This document shows, piece after piece, positions 18,205 through 25,710 of a stretch of 64,000 nucleotides of DNA (position 1 is the stretch's first letter; each line of letters begins with the position of its first letter). The position numbers and the translations under genes are program-made. This DNA is from CAIYUC01 sp963682005 (lineage in GTDB: Bacteria; Bacteroidota; Bacteroidia; Bacteroidales; FEN-979): the NCBI GenBank assembly GCA_963682005.1, contig OY820914.1, positions 4,836,001-4,900,000 on the forward strand. Direction: 5' to 3'. The notes beneath the pieces were generated by a model that saw only the letters and a list, made by a program, of their open reading frames with translations, was not told where the DNA came from and searched no databases.

Positions 18205-18659
18205 TGAAAACCACCCGCAAATCAATCGAATTGTTCCTTGAGCCAAGGGAAATTGCCATAGCAGGTGTTTCCCGCGATCCGAAAAAATTCGGATCCAGGG
18301 TTTTCCAGGAACTGAAAGAAAAAGGGTTTACCCTTTATCCCGTAAACCCCAATCCAAATGAACAAACCAGGGAAACATGGTACAGCAATGTTTCAGCACT
18401 CCCCCAAGGTGTTAAAAACCTGTTGATCGTGACCCCGAAAAGCCAGACCTTATCCCTGGTGAAAGAGGCCTCCGAGAAAGGAATGACAGGGATCTGGATC
18501 CAGCAGATGTCGGAAACCCCCGAAGCAATTGAATTTGCAGCCTCCCACAACCTGAATCTTATCTACAAGCAATGTATCCTGATGCATGCAGATCCTGTCA
18601 AGGGTTTCCATAAATTCCACCGGAACCTCAAGAAGTTCTTCGGAGCACTGCCAAGATAA
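18201..18659 (+). CDS. CoA-binding domain protein
   Basis: A 152-aa protein with the Rossmann-like CoA_binding_2 domain: IAIAGVSRDPKKFGSRVFQELKEKG near the start and GIWIQQMSETPEAIEFA in the second half. Members bind CoA or NAD but have no firm role. It overlaps the acyltransferase stop by 4 bp and ends the three-gene operon. Confidence 0.85.
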   Translation: MMKTTRKSIELFLEPREIAIAGVSRDPKKFGSRVFQELKEKGFTLYPVNPNPNEQTRETWYSNVSALPQGVKNLLIVTPKSQTLSLVKEASEKGMTGIWIQQMSETPEAIEFAASHNLNLIYKQCILMHADPVKGFHKFHRNLKKFFGALPR

Positions 18660-18667
18660 ATTCGATT

Positions 18668-18735
18668 TTGCAGTCGGCAATTCGCAGTCGGCAGTCGGCA
18701 GTTCGTAGTCGGCAGTTCATAGTCTGTAGTCCTCT
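18668..18735. repeat. 7-bp tandem array (CAGTCGG type)
   Basis: Imperfect CAGTCGG/CAGTTCG/TAGTCTG heptamers directly follow the CoA-binding gene. Confidence 0.7.
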
Positions 18736-18776
18736 GTTGGGCTGCAGCCTGATCTTCTTCTATTCGGTTCACCTAT

Positions 18777-18977
18777 TTCGTAGCTGTGATTTGACCAGGG
18801 TATCTCCGTGCGCTGATACATACGTTCATTTAGCTTTTGCCACTTCGTAGCTGTGATTTGACCAGGGTATCTCCGTGCGCTGATACATACGTTCATTTAG
18901 CTTTTGCCACTTCGTAGCTGTGATTTGACCAGGGTATCTCCGTGCGCTGATACATACGTTCATTTAGCTTTTGCCAC
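18777..18977. repeat. 67-bp unit repeated three times in tandem
   Basis: Three identical, directly abutting 67-bp copies lie at 18777-18843, 18844-18910 and 18911-18977. Each begins TTCGTAGCTGTG and ends TTTTGCCAC. A partial fourth start (TTCGTGGC) follows. There is no spacer between units and no gene in or next to it. I saw no other copy in this window. Confidence 0.95.
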
Positions 18978-19014
18978 TTCGTGGCATAAACTGTATCTAT
19001 TCTCTATTTTCTAT

Positions 19015-19121
19015 CCTCCGACCTCCGACCTCTGACCTCTGACCTCCGACCTCCGACCTCTGACCTCTGACCTCTGACCTCCGACCTCTGACCTCCGACC
19101 TCCGACCTCCGACCTCCCTCC
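19015..19121. repeat. 7-bp tandem array (CCTCCGA / CCTCTGA)
   Basis: About fifteen heptamers, CCTCCGA interspersed with CCTCTGA, run in an unbroken 7-bp register. They are the reverse complement type of the AGGTCGG arrays at 2074 and 16605. Confidence 0.9.
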
Positions 19122-19229
19122 CATTATCCTGTTAAGAAAAGTTAAATTCCATCTTTCCGGAAAAAGAGCCATTAATTTTGTTTGGAATTATTCTAAATAA
19201 CAAAACAACGAACGTTAAAAACAAACATT

Positions 19230-19658
19230 ATGAAAAAGATAAGTTCTCTCATCTTTGCGTCATTGTCAATGATCCTATTCACGACAACCGTGGTCTTTTC
19301 CGCAAAACCGTCTTCTGCCTTCCTCCCGAATCCGTCAAATGAAACGGGGGTCATAAAATACCAGGTACAGGTTATCATAACTCCTCAGCTGGCTTCTCCG
19401 AATTGCCATATGCTGGTCGTTGTTACCGATGAAATGAACCGGTCAGTGGGATCTCCGCAAATCTTCGTTCCGGGTGCAAGTGTCTACTACTTTACAGAAT
19501 CGGGTCCTGTAACCGGCACAAGGACTGCAAGACTGCAGCCTGCCAGGGGTATCTCAGCCTTTGCATTCTATGCTGAACCAGATGAACGGTCAGGCAACTT
19601 CAACAACAACCTGGTTTATTCGTTCACCCTGAATGCAACGCACAATCTTCCGAAATAA
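19230..19658 (+). CDS. Secreted protein of unknown function
   Basis: A 142-aa protein with a clear signal peptide (MKKISSLIFASLSMILFTTTVVFSA, cleavage near residue 25). The mature part is beta-rich with no motif I recognise. It begins near IKYQVQVIITPQ and ends NNNLVYSFTLNATHNLPK, compatible with a small Ig-like or outer-surface fold. A TAATTTTG box at 19173-19180 may be its -7 element. It is a single gene between the repeat region and tRNA-Val. Confidence 0.7.
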   Translation: MKKISSLIFASLSMILFTTTVVFSAKPSSAFLPNPSNETGVIKYQVQVIITPQLASPNCHMLVVVTDEMNRSVGSPQIFVPGASVYYFTESGPVTGTRTARLQPARGISAFAFYAEPDERSGNFNNNLVYSFTLNATHNLPK

Positions 19659-19748
19659 AAAGTTCAGCACATCATGAATAACGTGTTTTCAAAAAAGGCT
19701 GATTTTAACAACAGAAAAAATCGTTCGGGTAATTCCGAGATAATTTTC

Positions 19749-19778
19749 TTTGAACAAATTAAATTTTTTTTACCTTTG
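19749..19778 (+). promoter_or_regulatory. tRNA-Val promoter (TTTG - N18 - TACCTTTG)
   Basis: TTTG at 19749-19752 and TACCTTTG at 19771-19778, spaced 18 nt, match the Bacteroidota housekeeping consensus. This is the cleanest canonical promoter in the window and is useful as a contrast with the ten regulated promoters, which lack a TTTG -33 box at this place. Confidence 0.85.
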
Positions 19779-19790
19779 CACCCTCGTTGA

Positions 19791-19865
19791 GGGAGCTTAG
19801 CTCAGTTGGTTCAGAGCATCTGCCTTACAAGCAGAGGGTCACTGGTTCGAATCCAGTAGTTCCCA
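19791..19865 (+). tRNA. tRNA-Val (anticodon TAC)
   Basis: Full cloverleaf: acceptor GGGAGCT pairs with AGTTCCC (one G-T pair), D stem GCTC/GAGC, anticodon stem TCTGC/GCAGA with loop CTTACAA (anticodon TAC), and T stem ACTGG/CCAGT with loop TTCGAAT. The discriminator is A at 19865. A complete CCA is not encoded (CCG follows). Confidence 0.96.
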
Positions 19866-19878
19866 CCGGTGAACAAGG

Positions 19879-19911
19879 GGTTTTGGACATCAGACGTCCA
19901 GAACCTTTTTT
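19879..19911 (+). terminator. Rho-independent terminator of tRNA-Val
   Basis: A 10-bp stem GGTTTTGGAC / GTCCAGAACC (one G-T pair) with a 7-nt loop is followed by six T (19906-19911). Confidence 0.85.
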
Positions 19912-20005
19912 ATTTCCCCCAAAATCAACAAATCCAGGTTTGATCCTGCCCCCCCTTTGAAATCCAAAGAAGATATTCATTCATCCCTTTTTTAAAATAA
20001 TTGTG

Positions 20006-20013
20006 TACCTTTG
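20006..20013 (+). promoter_or_regulatory. -7 element (TACCTTTG) of the AraC-type gene
   Basis: TACCTTTG lies about 117 nt upstream of the regulator's start. No paired TGTAAC half-sites precede it, so the regulator itself does not appear to be under the shared 56-bp promoter type. Confidence 0.5.
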
Positions 20014-20130
20014 CTGGAATCATTCTGAATAATCAGTATTAAAAGAAATTGTTCCTGTCCATCCTGGTTTCCTTTTAGTATTGTCAGATCAGAAACAACT
20101 TCCGTAAGGTAATCTGACCTCAGCTCAACG

Positions 20131-20691
20131 ATGAAGATCTATATTAAAAACATGGTTTGCATACGGTGCAAGATGGTTGTGAAATCAGAGCTTGAAAAAC
20201 TCGGATTGCATTACACCACTGTTGATCTAGGGGAAGCTGACGTAAAGGAAACCATTTCAGAAGAGCAAATGGCAACGCTCGATATCGGTCTCCGGAAAAC
20301 CGGGCTGGAACTGATGGATGATAAAAAAAGCATCCTTGTTGAGAAAATAAAAACGATCATTATTGAACAGGTACATTACAATGATGATCAGATAAAGATT
20401 AATCTTTCCGATTACCTGAGTGAGCAACTCAATCATAATTACTCATACCTTGCCAATCTTTTTTCCGAAGTCAAGGGAACTACCATTGAAAACTTTTTCC
20501 TGGCCCATAAGATTGAAAAGGTAAAAGAACTCCTGGTTTATGATGAACTCACTCTGACTGAAATTGCATACCGGCTCCATTACAGCAGCGTCGCACACCT
20601 GTCGAACCAGTTTAAGAAAATGACAGGACTTACCCCTTCCCATTTCAAAAACCTCAGGCACAAAAGACGCGAAATGCTTGAGAATCTCTGA
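20131..20691 (+). CDS. AraC-family regulator with N-terminal CxxC (HMA-like) segment
   Basis: A 186-aa DNA-binding protein. The first 70 or so residues (MKIYIKNMVCIRCKMVV, cysteines 10 and 13) resemble a small ferredoxin-fold metal-binding domain of the HMA type. The rest (about 80-180) is a complete two-helix-turn-helix AraC domain: YLSEQLNHNYSYLANLFSEVKG as the first HTH, and LTEIAYRLHYSSVAHLSNQFKKMTGLTPSHFK as the second with the family signature. It lies directly upstream of the first of ten promoters with direct repeats 21 bp apart, a spacing used by AraC-type dimers, so it is the best candidate regulator. What the CxxC part senses (metal or redox) is inference. Confidence 0.85.
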   Translation: MKIYIKNMVCIRCKMVVKSELEKLGLHYTTVDLGEADVKETISEEQMATLDIGLRKTGLELMDDKKSILVEKIKTIIIEQVHYNDDQIKINLSDYLSEQLNHNYSYLANLFSEVKGTTIENFFLAHKIEKVKELLVYDELTLTEIAYRLHYSSVAHLSNQFKKMTGLTPSHFKNLRHKRREMLENL

Positions 20692-20695
20692 ATGA

Positions 20696-20751
20696 TGTAA
20701 CTTTTTGCTTTAGTTGTGTAACGGTTCCCCTGGCAAAGGGTCGGACCTTTG
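20696..20751 (+). promoter_or_regulatory. Shared 56-bp promoter, site A (cupin-YceI operon)
   Basis: TGTAAC (20696-20701), 15 nt, TGTAAC (20717-20722), 21 nt, then the -7 octamer GACCTTTG (20744-20751). It begins 4 bp after the AraC-type gene ends and about 100 nt before the cupin start. Confidence 0.85.
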
Positions 20752-20851
20752 TTGCATAATTTGCATCCCCCTGTTAAATGCTGTATCAAGTGGTCATAAG
20801 AAGGCCATTGATATTCACACCAGTTGCGTCCTATGCAGATTTTTTGAAAAA

Positions 20852-21190
20852 ATGGAAAATAACGAAGTTGAAAAAGCGAAAGCGCTAATTGTTGTTGAGA
20901 TCATTGAATATATTCCGAATTCAGTGGTTATTAAGACAATCATCAAAAAAATGACCGGCATCATCAGCGCAGTGTCATGCGATATGGGGGAAGGACTTAC
21001 TGAAAAAATAATCCCATTCGATACGTTTATCCAGATCATTGACGGCAAGGCAGAAATCATGATCGATGGCAGATCAAATTTATTGAACACAGGCGAATCA
21101 ATCATCATACCGGCCCATACTTCAAATAGTGTAAAAGCAAATGAACGTTTCAAAATGATCTCCACGGTAATAAAAAGCGGGTATGATTAG
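20852..21190 (+). CDS. Small cupin-domain protein
   Basis: A 112-aa single-domain cupin: FDTFIQIIDGKAEIMIDGRSNLLNTGESIIIPAHTSNSVKA covers the two cupin motifs, though the usual metal-binding His pair of motif 1 is not evident (FIQIIDGKAEI). It is probably a small-molecule sensor or a stress protein. I chose ATG 20852 (MENNEVEKAKA) because the longer frame to 20714 would start inside the promoter. First gene of a long unit controlled by site A. Confidence 0.8.
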   Translation: MENNEVEKAKALIVVEIIEYIPNSVVIKTIIKKMTGIISAVSCDMGEGLTEKIIPFDTFIQIIDGKAEIMIDGRSNLLNTGESIIIPAHTSNSVKANERFKMISTVIKSGYD

Positions 21191-21307
21191 TCCGGACATG
21201 CGGTAAAGGTACACGGGAAGCATTATTACTGGAAGATCCGGTAGGTTACGATCCCGGTGAAATCAAATCAGATAAGTGAACACATTAAAAATTTTAAAAA
21301 AAGCAAG

Positions 21308-21919
21308 ATGGAAACGGCGGAAGTCTCAACAAGAACAAAATGGTCAGTCGACAAAGCTCATAGTGAAATTTCCTTTAAAATTAGGCATTTAATGATCGCT
21401 CATGTAAAAGGTGCATTCATGAAGTTTGATGCCAGCATCTATACAACAGAAAAAGACTTTCATACGGCTGAAGTTGATTTATGGATAGATCCTTCTTCAA
21501 TAACTACGGGCGATGCAGCACGCGATGAGCATCTGAAAAGTGCTGACTTCTTCGATGTGTTCAAGTACAAGCAATTAACATTCGTATCCGAAAGCATTGG
21601 TAAACCCGATGCCCAGGGAAATCATGAATTATGGGGGGAATTGACCATTAAAGGCGTTACAAAAGCGATCATGCTGAATGTTCAGTTCGGTGGACGAGTC
21701 AATGATCCCTGGGGAAAAGAAAGGGCCGGATTTTCGGTTACCGGGAAAATAAACAGAAGCGACTGGGGCCTGAACTGGAACACAGCCCTTGAAACAGGCG
21801 GATTTATGGTGAGTGAAGATGTTTCCCTATCATGTGAAGTGGAACTGATCAACCAGGGCCAGAAAGATCTGACAATGGAACTTGAACCTCCCCTGATCCT
21901 AAAAACCATGGCTCCATGA
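21308..21919 (+). CDS. YceI family lipid-binding-type protein
   Basis: A 203-aa YceI beta-barrel protein: TKWSVDKAHSEISFKIRHLMIAHVKG at the start, LTIKGVTKAI in the middle and GKINRSDWGLNWN near the end. YceI proteins bind isoprenoid-type lipids and respond to stress. No signal peptide is seen, so this copy should be cytoplasmic. I preferred ATG 21308 to the GTG at 21257. The gene lies 117 bp after the cupin gene in the same operon. Confidence 0.88.
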   Translation: METAEVSTRTKWSVDKAHSEISFKIRHLMIAHVKGAFMKFDASIYTTEKDFHTAEVDLWIDPSSITTGDAARDEHLKSADFFDVFKYKQLTFVSESIGKPDAQGNHELWGELTIKGVTKAIMLNVQFGGRVNDPWGKERAGFSVTGKINRSDWGLNWNTALETGGFMVSEDVSLSCEVELINQGQKDLTMELEPPLILKTMAP

Positions 21920-21984
21920 CCCGTTTGTTCAAGCGGATTCAGCACCTTATTGCATTAAAAATAATGAACATAAAAACAATTAAG

Positions 21985-22431
21985 ATGAAAAAAACAATTT
22001 TTACCCTTGCTGTAACAATGGTTATTGCAGGGGCAATGATCACAGGATGCCAGTCGTCCGCCGAAAAAGTTGAAAGCGCCCAGGATAAGGTCAAGACTGC
22101 AGAAGACAATGTAACAGTGGCTAACCAGGAGTTAAACCAGGCTATAAAAGATTCCATCCGTCAATTCAAAAAGGAATCGGAGGAACAGATCACCGCCTAT
22201 GATAAGAGTATTGCCGAATTCAAGGTGAAGATCAAAACAGAGAATAAGGAAAACAGGGCCAGGTATGAAAAAAGACTGGCAGAAATGGAACAGCAGAACA
22301 GGGAAATGAAAAGGCGCCTGGAAGATTTCAATGATGACAGAATGGGAGAATGGGACACCTTCAGGGCCAGGTTCAAACACGATATGGAAGCCCAGGGAAA
22401 AGCGTTCCACGATTTTTGGTCAGGCAGGTAA
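21985..22431 (+). CDS. Coiled-coil lipoprotein
   Basis: A 148-aa lipoprotein. The signal MKKTIFTLAVTMVIAGAMITGC ends in a lipobox with Cys at residue 22. The mature part is almost all charged heptad-like helix (EKVESAQDKVKTAEDNV, later RYEKRLAEMEQQNREMKRR). It may act as a periplasmic spacer or stress lipoprotein, but no specific role is known. I chose ATG 21985 because the open frame back to 21916 overlaps the YceI stop and lacks a signal sequence. Confidence 0.8.
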   Translation: MKKTIFTLAVTMVIAGAMITGCQSSAEKVESAQDKVKTAEDNVTVANQELNQAIKDSIRQFKKESEEQITAYDKSIAEFKVKIKTENKENRARYEKRLAEMEQQNREMKRRLEDFNDDRMGEWDTFRARFKHDMEAQGKAFHDFWSGR

Positions 22432-22531
22432 AATAAAACCGGATTTGGATGGCCCGCGTACGAATAAAAGAGCCCCCATCCGGAATAGTTCAGAATTAAT
22501 TTAATATAAACAATTATAAAATCTTAAAATC

Positions 22532-22687
22532 ATGTTAAATCTTCTTTATGTCATAGCAATCATCCTGCTCATAGGATGGGCTATCGGGTTCTTCGCTTAT
22601 GGTGCAGGCGGCATCATTCACATTCTTCTTGTTATTGCAATCATCGCAATATTAATAAGAGTGATCCAGGGGAGAAAAGTTCTTTGA
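22532..22687 (+). CDS. lmo0937-type small membrane protein
   Basis: A 51-aa protein with two hydrophobic helices around a GWAIGFFAYGAGG turn and a basic end (RVIQGRKVL). This is the pattern of the lmo0937/DUF5670 family, common among stress-induced genes. A real small gene despite its length, lying inside the operon between the lipoprotein and YtxH-like genes. Confidence 0.85.
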   Translation: MLNLLYVIAIILLIGWAIGFFAYGAGGIIHILLVIAIIAILIRVIQGRKVL

Positions 22688-22846
22688 GATCCCTGGCGAA
22701 GCCGGCTCATTGCTTTTCGGAACTGATCAGCAATGACTTTACCCTTTCACAGGATGATCCAGGCAGCCACTGGAAAACTGTTGACAGTTACAATACCCCT
22801 GTTGCTAAAAGCAGGGAATTATTTACGATCATTAATAACACAAAGA

Positions 22847-23125
22847 ATGAAGTCAGGAAAAGTATTATTGGGAATATTGGCCGGCATATCAGCCGGAGCA
22901 TTGCTGGGCGTTTTATTAGCCCCCGGAAAAGGTTCTGATACCCGGAAAAAAATAACTAAAAAAGGTGAGGGTTTTGCACATTCAGTCAATGAAAAATTCG
23001 ACGGGATCGTTGAAAGTATCACGGAAAAAATTGAAGAGGTGAAAGAAGAGGTTTCCCATTTCAGGGGAAATGGCAAGGCCACTCCGGAAGAAGTTAAAAG
23101 ACACGGAAAATCTCCGACAGGTTAA
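22847..23125 (+). CDS. YtxH-domain protein
   Basis: A 92-aa protein with one glycine-rich transmembrane helix (KVLLGILAGISAGALLGVLLAPGKG) followed by a charged amphipathic helix (TRKKITKKGEGFAHSVNEKF) and a Lys/Glu tail. This is the standard YtxH (general stress) layout. ATG 22847 was chosen over the upstream frame start at 22733 because MKSGKVLLGIL begins the family pattern. Confidence 0.88.
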   Translation: MKSGKVLLGILAGISAGALLGVLLAPGKGSDTRKKITKKGEGFAHSVNEKFDGIVESITEKIEEVKEEVSHFRGNGKATPEEVKRHGKSPTG

Positions 23126-23219
23126 AATGTAACAAAAATCATGTATCCGGTCAAACCGGCAACCTGCATGCGACAGAAGGATATAAAACTGTCATGTGCA
23201 GGTTTCCTAAATAATCATT

Positions 23220-23561
23220 ATGAAAGTCAGTTCAAAACCAGTAATGAAAGAGCAGTTCAACGTTACCGTTGAGGATGTAACTGCCATTGACCCGCTTAAG
23301 AACCCTGCAAATGACCAGGAATTCCTGGTTTGCATGTCGGATAAAGTATTGAGCACAATTCTGGGTATGGCGGCGGGGTTTATTGCAAAAAAACTTGCAA
23401 TCGGCAAGTCTGTAAACTGGTTCAGAAAGATTGCCGCGTCTGTTTTACAGTTTGGTGTTGCAAGTATCATTTCAAGGAACCCCGGGTACATTACAAAAAC
23501 ACGCCGGTTAGTTTATCAGAAACTTTTCGGTAAAAAAGAAAGGAATGTCAGGAAGCCGTGA
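23220..23561 (+). CDS. Unknown small protein of the stress operon
   Basis: A 113-aa protein that I do not recognise. It has a weakly hydrophobic middle (STILGMAAGFIAKKLAIG, about 46-63), a second amphipathic helix (IAASVLQFGVASIIS), and a basic end (KTRRLVYQKLFGKKER). It could be membrane associated. The last 4 bp overlap the AI-2E family gene, indicating coupled translation. Confidence 0.65.
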   Translation: MKVSSKPVMKEQFNVTVEDVTAIDPLKNPANDQEFLVCMSDKVLSTILGMAAGFIAKKLAIGKSVNWFRKIAASVLQFGVASIISRNPGYITKTRRLVYQKLFGKKERNVRKP

Positions 23562-24667
23562 CAGTCTCAGATATAAAATTACCGGTTTACGCCAAGGTAA
23601 CAATCCTCCTGATCGGCTTGATTGCCTTCTTTACGATTTGCTACGTTGCGCAAAGCATAATTGTTCCTGTCGTATTTGCAACAATCATTGCTATTGTACT
23701 TCATCCTGTTGTGAATTTTTTTGTTCGGAGGAAAATCAACCGGGTGATCGCGATAGTCATAACCTTGATCCTCACCTTTCTTATCATTGCCTCGTTTGGC
23801 GCGTTGTTATTCTCCCAGGCCAGTCGTTTCAGTGAATCCTGGCCCGTTCTTGTTGATAAATTTACGATCATACTCAACCAGTCGATTACCTGGGCTTCAG
23901 GGTATTTCGATATAAACCCCGAAAAGATCCATGAATGGATAGCGAAAACAAAAGGGGAGATCATCAATACCAGCAGTGCAGCAATCGGGCAAACCATCAT
24001 TGCCATCGGCAGCGGGCTGGTGATCATATTCCTGATCCCGGTTTACGTTTTCATGATTTTATTTTACCAGCCCCTGTTGCTCGATTTTCTTCGTAAACTA
24101 TTTGCTACCGGCAAGGACAGTCCGGTAAACAAGATCATTACGCAGACCAAGACTGTCATTCAGCGTTACCTGATCGGGCTGGTCATCGAATTTGTCATGG
24201 TAGCCATAATGGATTCCATTGTTCTCCTGGTGCTGGGGATTGATTATGCAATCCTGCTTGGCATTATCGGCGCCATGCTGAATGTCATTCCATACATCGG
24301 CGGGATCGTTGCGGTGGCATTGCCGATGATGATCGCCATTGCTACAAAATCGACAGCCTGGTATGCGGTTTATGTCCTTGCGGGCTATTATTTCATCCAA
24401 CTGATCGATAATAATTTTATCGTCCCAAAGATCGTTGCCTCCAAAGTAAAGATCAATGCCCTTTTTTCCATCATCGTTGTCATTGCAGGGAATGCATTAT
24501 GGGGTATTCCGGGGATGTTTCTCTCCATACCGCTGCTTGCGATTATCAAACTTATATTTGATCATATCGAACCCTTAAAACCATGGGGATTCCTGTTGGG
24601 TGATACCATGCCTCCGTTACTGACACTTAAACCGATAATTAAAAAGCTAAAAATGAAATCTAAATGA
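23558..24667 (+). CDS. AI-2E/PerM family membrane transporter
   Basis: A 369-aa polytopic protein of the AI-2E transporter (PerM) superfamily. It has two N-terminal helices, a soluble segment (about 70-150), and five or six C-terminal helices including GIDYAILLGIIGAMLNVIPYIGGI and DNNFIVPKIVASKVKINALFSIIVVI, both family hallmarks. Family members act as exporters or cation/proton antiporters under stress. Overlaps its neighbours by 4 bp on both sides. Confidence 0.88.
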   Translation: MTVSDIKLPVYAKVTILLIGLIAFFTICYVAQSIIVPVVFATIIAIVLHPVVNFFVRRKINRVIAIVITLILTFLIIASFGALLFSQASRFSESWPVLVDKFTIILNQSITWASGYFDINPEKIHEWIAKTKGEIINTSSAAIGQTIIAIGSGLVIIFLIPVYVFMILFYQPLLLDFLRKLFATGKDSPVNKIITQTKTVIQRYLIGLVIEFVMVAIMDSIVLLVLGIDYAILLGIIGAMLNVIPYIGGIVAVALPMMIAIATKSTAWYAVYVLAGYYFIQLIDNNFIVPKIVASKVKINALFSIIVVIAGNALWGIPGMFLSIPLLAIIKLIFDHIEPLKPWGFLLGDTMPPLLTLKPIIKKLKMKSK

Positions 24668-25710
24668 TCGCGGTAAAAAAGGAAGGTGTCCTGTTGGGCA
24701 AAACAGACCTGGAATTTGAAAACGAAGGTGTATTAAATCCGGCAGTAATACGCGAAGGTGACAGTGTACATATGTTTTACCGGGCCGTGCGGAACGGGAA
24801 TTTCTCGAGCATCGGATATTGCAGGCTCGACGGCCCGCTGACCATTGCCGAGCGTTGGGATAAGCCTTTCATGGTTCCTGAATTTGACTATGAAACACAT
24901 GGTGTGGAGGATCCGCGTATCGTAAAGATCGATGACCTTTATTACATGACTTACACTGCTTATGATGGAACCAATGCGCTCGGGGCCCTGGCCATTTCGA
25001 AGGACTTGGTTCATTTTGAAAAACGAGGCATTATTGTTCCTCCCATCACGTATGCAGAGTTTGTTTATCTCGCTGAAACAGCAGGCAAGGTAAATGAGAA
25101 TTATTATCGCAATCACAAATTCTATTACCGGGAAGCCGACCCCGAAAAAAAAATCCTTTTATGGGATAAAAATGTGGTGTTCTTTCCACGGAAAATCAAA
25201 GGGAAGCTGGTGTTTCTCCACCGGATCCGGCCCGGGATACAAATAGTTTATATTAACGACATCAAGGACCTCACCCCCGAATTCTGGAAAGACTATTTTC
25301 TCAACCTCCAGGATCGTATTGTCCTCGACCCCTTATATCCTCACGAATCAAGCTATATTGGCAGTGGTTGTCCTCCGATTGAAACCGAGCACGGATGGCT
25401 GCTGATCTACCATGGAGCTGAAGAAACGGAAAGAGGGATTGTATATTCTGCCTGTGCGGCCGCCTTGCTTGATCTGGACGACCCTTCCAGGGTAATCTCA
25501 CGTTTGCCATATGCCCTGTTTTCACCTGAACTGGACTGGGAAATCAACGGCGACGTTAACAATGTGGTATTTCCTACCGGCACAGCCTTGTTCGGGGACA
25601 CTCTTTATATCTATTACGGAGCAGCTGATGAGCGGATCGCCTGCGCATCATTGTGTTTGTCAGCGTTGATCGAGGAATTATTAAATAATACAAAAAGAGA
25701 TGAAAAATAG
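24664..25710 (+). CDS. GH130 family glycoside phosphorylase/hydrolase
   Basis: A 348-aa five-bladed propeller enzyme of glycoside hydrolase family 130, which acts mostly on beta-mannosides by phosphorolysis or hydrolysis. GVEDPRIV (about 79-86) carries the catalytic Asp motif, and YMTYTAYDG and HESSYIGSGCPPIETEHGWLLIYHG are conserved family blocks. It overlaps the next gene (glycosyltransferase fusion) by 11 bp, so the two probably handle the same glycan. Confidence 0.88.
   Translation: MIAVKKEGVLLGKTDLEFENEGVLNPAVIREGDSVHMFYRAVRNGNFSSIGYCRLDGPLTIAERWDKPFMVPEFDYETHGVEDPRIVKIDDLYYMTYTAYDGTNALGALAISKDLVHFEKRGIIVPPITYAEFVYLAETAGKVNENYYRNHKFYYREADPEKKILLWDKNVVFFPRKIKGKLVFLHRIRPGIQIVYINDIKDLTPEFWKDYFLNLQDRIVLDPLYPHESSYIGSGCPPIETEHGWLLIYHGAEETERGIVYSACAAALLDLDDPSRVISRLPYALFSPELDWEINGDVNNVVFPTGTALFGDTLYIYYGAADERIACASLCLSALIEELLNNTKRDEK

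Noticed and set aside
18777..18977. Possible CRISPR array
   Set aside because: The 67-bp units abut with no spacers, are too long for CRISPR repeats, and no cas gene is present.
20696..20722. LytTR-type binding site instead of AraC type
   Set aside because: LytTR sites also have two direct repeats about 21 bp apart, but the reverse-complement half-site GTTACA does not fit the usual GTT-N-(A/G)-(T/G) pattern, and no LytTR gene lies in the window. It is kept as a weaker alternative.
20714..20851. Longer cupin frame
   Set aside because: It would begin inside the second half-site of promoter A, upstream of the likely transcription start.
22576..22938. 120-aa frame overlapping the lmo0937-type and YtxH genes
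   Set aside because: It overlaps two well-supported small genes in another frame and has no recognisable protein features.
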